Source of the DNA: Drosophila miranda
Taxonomy: Eukaryota > Arthropoda > Insecta > Diptera > Drosophilidae
Assembly: GCF_003369915.1 (NCBI RefSeq)
Contig: NC_046673.1
Coordinates: 6,928,001-6,992,000 of the forward strand
Length of the DNA: 64,000 nt
Direction of reading: 5' to 3'
Part shown: positions 58,690 to 64,000 of the stretch, piece after piece
How the letters are laid out: every line of letters starts with the position of its first letter
Position numbering within the stretch: the first letter of the stretch is position 1
Notes under the pieces: model-generated
Told to the model about the DNA's origin: nothing
Database searches by the model: none
Seen by the model: the letters and a program-made list of their open reading frames with translations, nothing else
Position numbers and translations under genes: made by a program

Positions 58690-59091
58690 TCACTTGCATA
58701 GCTCGGCGAAGAAGCTCTCCAGGCCGCGCGCCTTCTCCCACTTGCCATCGATGAGTGCCTTCTGGTGGACCACCATCAGGGCGCGGATGCAGTCGACCAT
58801 CAGGAGATCAAAGTCGTTGCAGAGGAGACTCACAATTTGGGCGTAGCTAGCTGTGGCCGGGCTGGGGGGCCGGGTCACACAGCCTATGAGAATGCGTAGC
58901 AGCTGCTCCTTGTGGTCGGGCAGGCAGTCGGTGATCAGCAGTTTCAGTCGACGGATGTGGAAAAAGTCGGCGACGAAATTGACTCCGTCTAGTTTAGCCA
59001 TCAACTCGGCAATTAACTCACTACGGTCGTCGGGGGTGAGATCCTCACCGCGCCCAGCTTGCCACTTTCTCTTGCGATGATGACCGTTCAT
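58690..59091 (-). CDS. hypothetical protein, 133 residues, helical
   Basis: Single open frame from ATG at 59091 to TAG at 58690. The N-terminus is basic (MNGHHRKRKWQAGRGED). The rest is rich in predicted helices with regular hydrophobics (LIAELMAKLDGVNFVADFF, LKLLITDCLPDHKEQLLRILIG, YAQIVSLLCNDFDLLMVDCIRALM), suggestive of a small alpha-helical repeat or death-fold-sized domain. I do not recognise it. Codon use is like the host genes nearby (GC-rich third positions), and it stands out from AT-rich flanks, so it is likely a real gene or a recent fragment of one. Confidence 0.6.
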   Translation of the reverse strand: MNGHHRKRKWQAGRGEDLTPDDRSELIAELMAKLDGVNFVADFFHIRRLKLLITDCLPDHKEQLLRILIGCVTRPPSPATASYAQIVSLLCNDFDLLMVDCIRALMVVHQKALIDGKWEKARGLESFFAELCK

Positions 59092-59411
59092 TCTGATAGA
59101 ACATTGGGATTCTCACTGATTCTGATTTTCAGACAATAAATACGTACGTATGTGCACTAATTGAAGAAAGTAATTCGAATTACTGTGCTATTTGTTCACT
59201 TTTCACTTCTTTTTGGATTGGTCTTCGGCAGAATCCACGCACGCGTTGCTTTTTTCTGGGAGGCTGCGAACCATACAGTTCGAAATTACTACTGAAAATA
59301 CAGGCGAACTTAGGCGTTTTATTGTAACTTATTTCTAGCTTCACAATTTTTACACAGAACACTCACTGAACTGACTATTAATTGCCAGATTTGTTGACCA
59401 TATCTGAACAA

Positions 59412-59633
59412 ATGTTTGGCCTATTCCGATTGACAAAGCCGGCGAAAACGATATATTTTCTGTCCCCGCATTGGCAGCACTGGCTTTATAAAGGTAACCT
59501 TTGCGGCTTCCTAGCTTCATTTTTTAGCACCAGGAGTTTCGTTACTTTTGTCGCTTTCTGTGTAGTTGGAATCAAACACATGTTCTTCAGGGAAAAAGAA
59601 AAGATCGCTGATGATGAACAGTGGTTAAGTTGA
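59412..59633 (+). CDS. possible small single-pass membrane protein, 73 residues
   Basis: ATG at 59412, stop at 59633. The basic N-terminus (MFGLFRLTKPAKTIYF) is followed by WQHWLYK, a hydrophobic segment (SFVTFVAFCVVGIKHMFF) and a charged tail (REKEKIADDEQWLS). The layout recalls small mitochondrial inner-membrane proteins, but no family is recognised. It is divergent to the 133-residue gene across 320 bases. An AATAAA follows at about 59649, just before the duplicated segment begins. Confidence 0.4.
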   Translation: MFGLFRLTKPAKTIYFLSPHWQHWLYKGNLCGFLASFFSTRSFVTFVAFCVVGIKHMFFREKEKIADDEQWLS

Positions 59634-59665
59634 GTGGTTACTATTTGAATAAATACAATTTTATG

Positions 59666-60108
59666 GGCGGCTTGTTATTTTCAAAATAAAGGCATGTAAC
59701 CGCCGGATTTTATCAGACTATCGCACAAAAGTACCGATGTTCGCAGCTTCCTGTACATCGATAAGTAGAATCAAAAGTCGCGGATATATTTGATCTTACG
59801 TCCTGAGCCAACAGAAAAATAGTATCGACTCGGCCAAATCTGAGAAAAATATTCATGTTAATATGTTCGCCCAGCCAAAAAATATCAGACATATAAGTCG
59901 ATATATATCAAAAAATTGATACATCATACATATTTAACAACCATCCCTAGAATACTGAACTCTACCTGCGGTGACCGCTCTCAAATCATTTATTCCAATG
60001 GATTGGATCTAAATCCTTTTCGCTCATTCACTTTCAAACAATTTCTATTTGGCGCACACCACTTGCATCCAATCGATAGTATTGATGGTCGAATTGCTTT
60101 CTTCGAAA
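59666..60108 (+). repeat. direct repeat, copy 1 (identical to 63558-64000)
   Basis: By base-by-base reading, 443 bases are identical to 63558-64000 with a constant offset of 3892 and no indel. The match runs to the window edge, so the true length is unknown. The left boundary is sharp, starting at GGCGGCTTG; upstream sequences are unrelated. Confidence 0.95.
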
Positions 60109-60998
60109 CGGTTGTTGGCTCTTTTTGCGCTCTCATTAAATCAGTTAAGGTTCTCTTTTTCGCTCTATTTAAATCGAGTATGAATCGGTAGCAACCGGTC
60201 CCAACCATTGAAAATTCAAATTCAAGAGCTGAAGCTGCTTTAAAATGAACCAGTCTTGTGGGAAAATGATTCGTCAATCGGATTAAAGTTTCTGGGCAAG
60301 GCTGAGGGTTCTAGTTAGCTAGTAACATTACCCGAAATATCAAAAACGAGAAATATTTATGAGGGACCTATCGATAAGTCCACGTTCCGCCATTTTGACG
60401 CGTCCATCGCTACTGCGCAGCTGCAGCGCCGACTGCAGGCTGCTTTTCCTATAAAAAGGCCGACAAGAGCTGTTTTCTCATACATATATGTATGTATATA
60501 TTTTTTTCCTAATACTGGCACTGTTTCTATTGACTAAACTGAATCTTCTTCAGATGTCTTTCAATTAAAAATTTATTAAATTTACATGGGAAAAAAAAAA
60601 CATGAATTGCGAATGGCATGTTTTTTCGATGAAAAAAAAAAATGTTCTACCGATTTTTCGTTCAACATATTTTCACAAAAAGTTGCGGAGGTGCTGCGGA
60701 GGAGTTGCCTCCGTCGCAGATACGGTCGTGACGGACGTCTATAATCAGGAGGTCTTTGTTTTTATATTGAGAAAATGCATGTGTAATCCTTAAGCTAGAA
60801 AGTTGTACATTGCGAATCTCGTGGATGAAACAAACGGTTTATTCTTCTGCGTACATATTCATAATTTGTTTGTTTTTCCTGATTTCTGGAGGATTCGACT
60901 CATTCAACTTTAACAGTTGAGGCACGTCCACCGCGCCTTCATATAGATTTTAAAAAATGTATTTACGTTTTTTTTTTACTTTAACTTATTCAACTTTG
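60109..60998. other. repeat-rich spacer within the 3.9-kb unit
   Basis: 60199-60375 matches interior blocks of the inverted-repeat family (aaccagtcttgtgggaaaatgatt; gttagctagtaacatta), so it is a further partial copy (H), followed by CTATCGATAAG (DRE-like, about 60368). The rest (60480-60990) has homopolymers, ATGT repeats and no recognisable gene. Confidence 0.5.
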
Positions 60999-61507
60999 AC
61001 AGCTCTTTGAGTTTGGTGGGGCAGCATTTCTGGTCAAAAGACCAGTCCAACGCCTTCCTCTTCGAGGAGGACGTGCGGCAGCTGGCCGTCGGCTGGACCC
61101 ACAATGCGGCGCTGCTCCGCAACAACGAGATCCTCATGTGGGGCCGCAACTGCTACGGACAGCTGGGCACGGGCTCGATCAGCGAGCAGCAGGCGGTGCC
61201 CCAGCCACTGAGCCTCCGACTGCCCGACGGCCAGACGCCTGCTCGCGTGCACATGGGGGCAGAGCACGGCCTGCTGCGGACTACAGCCGGCGAGATCTAC
61301 ACCTGGGGCTGGAACGAGCACGGAAACTGTGGCAACAACAGTACAGAGAATGTGTAAGAATCTCCCTTCTGCCAGTGGATTGGCTTTAAATTCAATTTTC
61401 GATCAATTTCCAGATGCAGCCCTACACTCGTGGAAATTCCCGGGACGCGTGAAGTTGGCCGGAGCTGGCTCGGGATTCTGATACGCCATTTCCGAGTCGT
61501 CTGTTAA
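60999..61507 (+). pseudogene. SERGEF/RCC1-repeat gene fragment
   Basis: Two exons, 60999-61353 and 61414-61507. The first opens at an acceptor (caactttgacag) and encodes two RCC1 blades: VRQLAVGWTHNAALL, MWGRNCYGQLGTG, VHMGAEHGLL and IYTWGWNEHGNCG, with ENVCSPTLVEIPG across the intron. WGWNEHGxCG with N(V)xxP is typical of the SERGEF (secretion-regulating GEF) end. Expected next is a KLAGAGSGF.YAISESS-like end. That exists in the neighbouring frame with TGA in place of the expected codon, so a 1-base frame change plus a nonsense change have occurred. About two-thirds of the family's propeller is absent upstream. It is most simply a truncated, decayed duplicate. Confidence 0.65.
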
Positions 61508-61636
61508 TTAATTTTATAATAAATGTTAAAAATGCTTAAAAATACTAAACGGAATATCGAACGTAAGGTATTTGATGTCGGATCATGAGCAAAATTGTAC
61601 GAATAATCAAACCCAAGCAGTTGGCGCTTTTTCTTC

Positions 61637-61670
61637 CATCGATAGTTGAAGAAACATCGATGTATCGATA
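61637..61670. promoter_or_regulatory. DRE cluster
   Basis: Three ATCGAT cores in 34 bases (CCATCGATAG, ACATCGATG, TATCGATAG). Likely housekeeping promoter input, either for the minus or plus strand. The nearest candidate is the polyQ gene (ATG at 62531), which would then have a long leader. Confidence 0.45.
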
Positions 61671-61844
61671 GTAACAATGAAGTTTTTCAACCTTCAGTAG
61701 CTTTACTTGAACTCCGCGGAATTTTCGTTGCAAATACTATTTGCCATTTTTACAGTGAAAATAAAGTGCTTTGTTTTTCAAAAACTTAATCTTTTCCACA
61801 GAAAAAAGAAGGTAAATATGGTAAATGGTAGATTTTTATATATT

Positions 61845-62138
61845 TTATTCGAAATGTGCGGCTTGCCAGGCAATTAGTGGATGAATTTGAGGGCGCTTAT
61901 GGTTTTTGAAGCCAACAAGTGCAAATGGCGATGGAGAATCATCAAAGTGCAATGAAATATTCGAAATATTTGCGGCACCGGCCTCTACACACTCGTGTTC
62001 CATGATAGATGCCTCAGAGCAGAGAACTATCTCCCTTAAATAATTGGCAGCACAGAAAAAGTCGCCCAAAGTGAGACATCGCTTCTTCTGCGCAAAATGC
62101 AATGGATTGGATTGATATTTCTTCGATCCGCAGAAGTC
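61845..62138 (-). pseudogene. C-terminal gene fragment, unknown family
   Basis: A minus frame of about 97 codons without ATG near its open end. It reads CGSKKYQSNPLHFAQKKRC, then TLGDFFCAANYLREIVL, HECVEAGAANISNISLHFDD, and ends PLIAWQAAHFE and a stop. Composition and cysteine/aromatic content look coding. The open end coincides with a 9-base fold-back (62131-62139 against 62147-62155). No splice partner is clear. Probably the 3' piece of a gene cut at a rearrangement point. Confidence 0.35.
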
Positions 62139-62530
62139 TCACTTTAAGACTTCTGTGGGCATGTGTATGCCGGCATTTTTCGTTCACCAATACACAAAAA
62201 GATTAACCAGTGCTGCCAATAGTTCATCCACTGATACACACACGCACACACAGCACTCAAGCCTCCACGACCTCTGACTGGGCAGCACTGTCGTGGTAGG
62301 CGTCTGTGTCGGGCAGTAATTCCGAGAAACTTCAGCGTGTATTAGTAGACCACTCCGCATAAATAAAATAAATTTCCCATAAATCAATTTTTTTTGTGCA
62401 ACCGATCGCCATAAACAAACGAACAGACGACTGGGAGCCGATTACTTCCATTTCGCTCGAAGCAGTGAAGGTTCTCGTTCAGCGGTGTTTCTTTACAATA
62501 AACATTTTCATTTCTTTCTCGCACAAAAAG

Positions 62531-63591
62531 ATGTCGGAGAATAGCTTCAACTCAAAGTATTTGGACGATGACGATGAGGACGATGCGATTGCTGCCTCTG
62601 AGGGTGTGTACCCATGAATCCTCTAAACTAAATATAATCCACGCGTTTGTCTCGCGCTTTAGGCAAAGTTTCGAGCCAGGTGGCCAAGCGCATCTGGCAG
62701 CCAACCATCGATGATACTACCCCTGGGGTCTGGGAGCCGCCCGCTCTAGCGGTGAGCGGGACCGCCTCGGACTTTATACACGAAGTGATGCGCTCTCTCT
62801 ACGGCGACAACAGCAAGGATCCGGAGAACGGCTCCGCCCAGTACTTCAAGGCGGCCGAGAATTATGCGCTGTTTGGCGCCAACTACATGGGCTTGGAGGA
62901 GGACAAGAACAAAAAACCGCCGCCGGGCTTCGACCAAAGCTCCAGTCAGATTGCGGCTGGATCGGCCGGAGTATCCGGCCAAAGCTTCTCGGGGGTAAGT
63001 GGTGCTCTAGGCTTTCAATGAATTAGGAATCGATGATTCGTTGGCTAGAATATGCCCAATATGCCCTCCTTCTTAGCTGTTCTGAGGAAAACCCCAACTC
63101 TATCCGTATTTCAGGGACCCTCTTCATCCGGAATGGGCGGCATGGCAATGTCCCAGCAGCCGCAGCACAAGGCCGCGAATCAGCCAGGACCTGCAGCGCT
63201 GCTTCCACAGCAGCAGCAGCATCCGCGTCATCCTTCGCCAGCGACAGTGCCCAGGGTCATAGCCGAGGCAGCAGCTCTGGCTGGAGCTGGGGCTGGCATC
63301 GACATTGGCCTGCACGCCCATGGACATCTGCCCAGTGCCACGGAAATGGCCATCGGACACATTTACCAGGAGCTCATGGGCATGAATTTCAATCAGGCCA
63401 ATATACAGCAGCAGCAGCAGCAACACCACCACCAGCAGCAGCAGCAGCACCACCACCACCACCAGCAGCAGCAGCAGCAGCACCACCACCAGCAGCAGCA
63501 GCAGCAGCAGCAGCAGGCGGCTCTGAAGCAGCAGCAGCAGGCGGCTCTGAAGCAGCAGGCGGCTTGTTATTTTCAAAATAAAGGCATGTAA
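62531..63591 (+). CDS. polyQ/polyH protein of unknown function, 3' end replaced
   Basis: Exons 62531-62603, 62663-62994 and 63115-63591 (phases 1 and 0). The N-terminus is acidic (SKYLDDDDEDDAIAASEG). A conserved-looking core follows (KVSSQVAKRIWQPTIDDTTP, GVWEPPAL, ASDFIHEVMRSLYGD, YFKAAENYALFGANYMGLEED), then a Gly/Ser/Gln-rich stretch with a helix TEMAIGHIYQELMGMNFNQAN and a long Q/H tract from about 63408. I do not recognise the family. The frame runs from the tract straight into the duplicated segment at 63558 and gains only a few residues (ACYFQNKGM) before a stop. That C-terminus looks accidental, because the same DNA at 59666 is non-coding. An intact copy may lie beyond the window. 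Confidence 0.7.
63408..63557 (+). repeat. CAG/CAC trinucleotide tract coding polyQ/polyH
   Basis: Alternating CAGn and CACn blocks followed by two units of GCGGCTCTGAAGCAGCAG (A-A-L-K-Q-Q). It sits directly at the duplication junction and could have been the site of misalignment. Confidence 0.9.
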
Positions 63592-64000
63592 CCGCCGGAT
63601 TTTATCAGACTATCGCACAAAAGTACCGATGTTCGCAGCTTCCTGTACATCGATAAGTAGAATCAAAAGTCGCGGATATATTTGATCTTACGTCCTGAGC
63701 CAACAGAAAAATAGTATCGACTCGGCCAAATCTGAGAAAAATATTCATGTTAATATGTTCGCCCAGCCAAAAAATATCAGACATATAAGTCGATATATAT
63801 CAAAAAATTGATACATCATACATATTTAACAACCATCCCTAGAATACTGAACTCTACCTGCGGTGACCGCTCTCAAATCATTTATTCCAATGGATTGGAT
63901 CTAAATCCTTTTCGCTCATTCACTTTCAAACAATTTCTATTTGGCGCACACCACTTGCATCCAATCGATAGTATTGATGGTCGAATTGCTTTCTTCGAAA
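63558..64000 (+). repeat. direct repeat, copy 2 (identical to 59666-60108)
   Basis: Second copy, running off the window. It starts inside the last exon of the polyQ gene. If the duplication is tandem, a second SERGEF fragment would follow beyond the window at about 64,890 and a second polyQ gene start at about 66,420. Confidence 0.95.

Noticed and set aside
63124-63576. Long minus-strand frame rich in Leu/Val opposite the polyQ tract
   Set aside because: It is the complement of CAG/CAC repeats, giving poly-Leu and poly-Val, and has no start context or splice support.
1-64000. CRISPR arrays, rRNA genes, replication origins, operons
   Set aside because: No regular spacer-repeat arrays or rRNA signatures. 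The sequence is eukaryotic, and repeats are microsatellites or dispersed elements.

Overview
The window is nuclear DNA of a fruit fly (Drosophila, Diptera). Short GT-AG introns, AT-rich simple repeats and DRE (TATCGATA) and Motif 1 (GGTCACACT) promoter elements all point there, as does a run of genes recognisable by sequence. The set garnet, Grip91/l(1)dd4, Pdcd4, Rtc1, Yp3, rdgB, cathepsin B and TM2D2/amaretto is, from memory of D. melanogaster, X-linked (Muller element A). The species is not fixed by the sequence. A LOA/Bilbo-like LINE piece would fit the obscura group but does not prove it.

Layout. 1-4.1 kb: 5' part of garnet (AP-3 delta, minus) with a LINE remnant at its left edge. 4.1-6.4 kb: repeat-rich spacer. 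6.4-12.4 kb: Grip91 (gamma-tubulin complex protein 3, minus), whose last intron holds two plus-strand genes, a methylthioribulose-1-phosphate dehydratase and an SCP2-domain protein. 12.7-13.6 kb: a whole-looking inverted-repeat element that forms the upstream region of MED20 (13.7-14.5 kb). 16.3-25 kb: Pdcd4 (minus) with very large non-coding parts. 25.3-27.5 kb: a divergent pair, a CHHC zinc-finger gene (GTSF1-like) and Rtc1 (RCL1). 28.2-29.7 kb: yolk protein 3. 29.7-44 kb: rdgB with 11 coding exons and two alternative last exons. 44-50 kb: long AT-rich 3' region. 50.3 kb: possible 38-residue small gene. 50.6-52.0 kb: cathepsin B. 53.0-53.6 kb: TM2D2/amaretto.

The right end (about 53.8-64 kb) is different in character. 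It holds several copies of the inverted-repeat family and a patchwork of partial host genes: a 5'-truncated tan (NBAD hydrolase) with all visible exons intact, a decayed SERGEF/RCC1-type fragment, short orphan exons and small open frames. It also holds a polyQ/polyH gene whose 3' end runs into the start of an exact 3,892-bp-offset repeat (59666-60108 is identical to 63558-64000). This looks like a recent tandem duplication, or an assembly redundancy, and is the most unusual part of the window.

The second main signal is a dispersed repeat whose terminus carries what looks like a complete housekeeping core promoter (Motif 6-like, DRE-like and Motif 1-like in fixed order). Copies lie directly upstream of garnet, MED20/Grip91 and cathepsin B.

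Functionally the conserved genes are independent housekeeping or tissue genes: lysosomal sorting, microtubule nucleation, methionine salvage, transcription mediator, translation control, 18S rRNA maturation, yolk and phototransduction lipid transfer. They form no operon or pathway.
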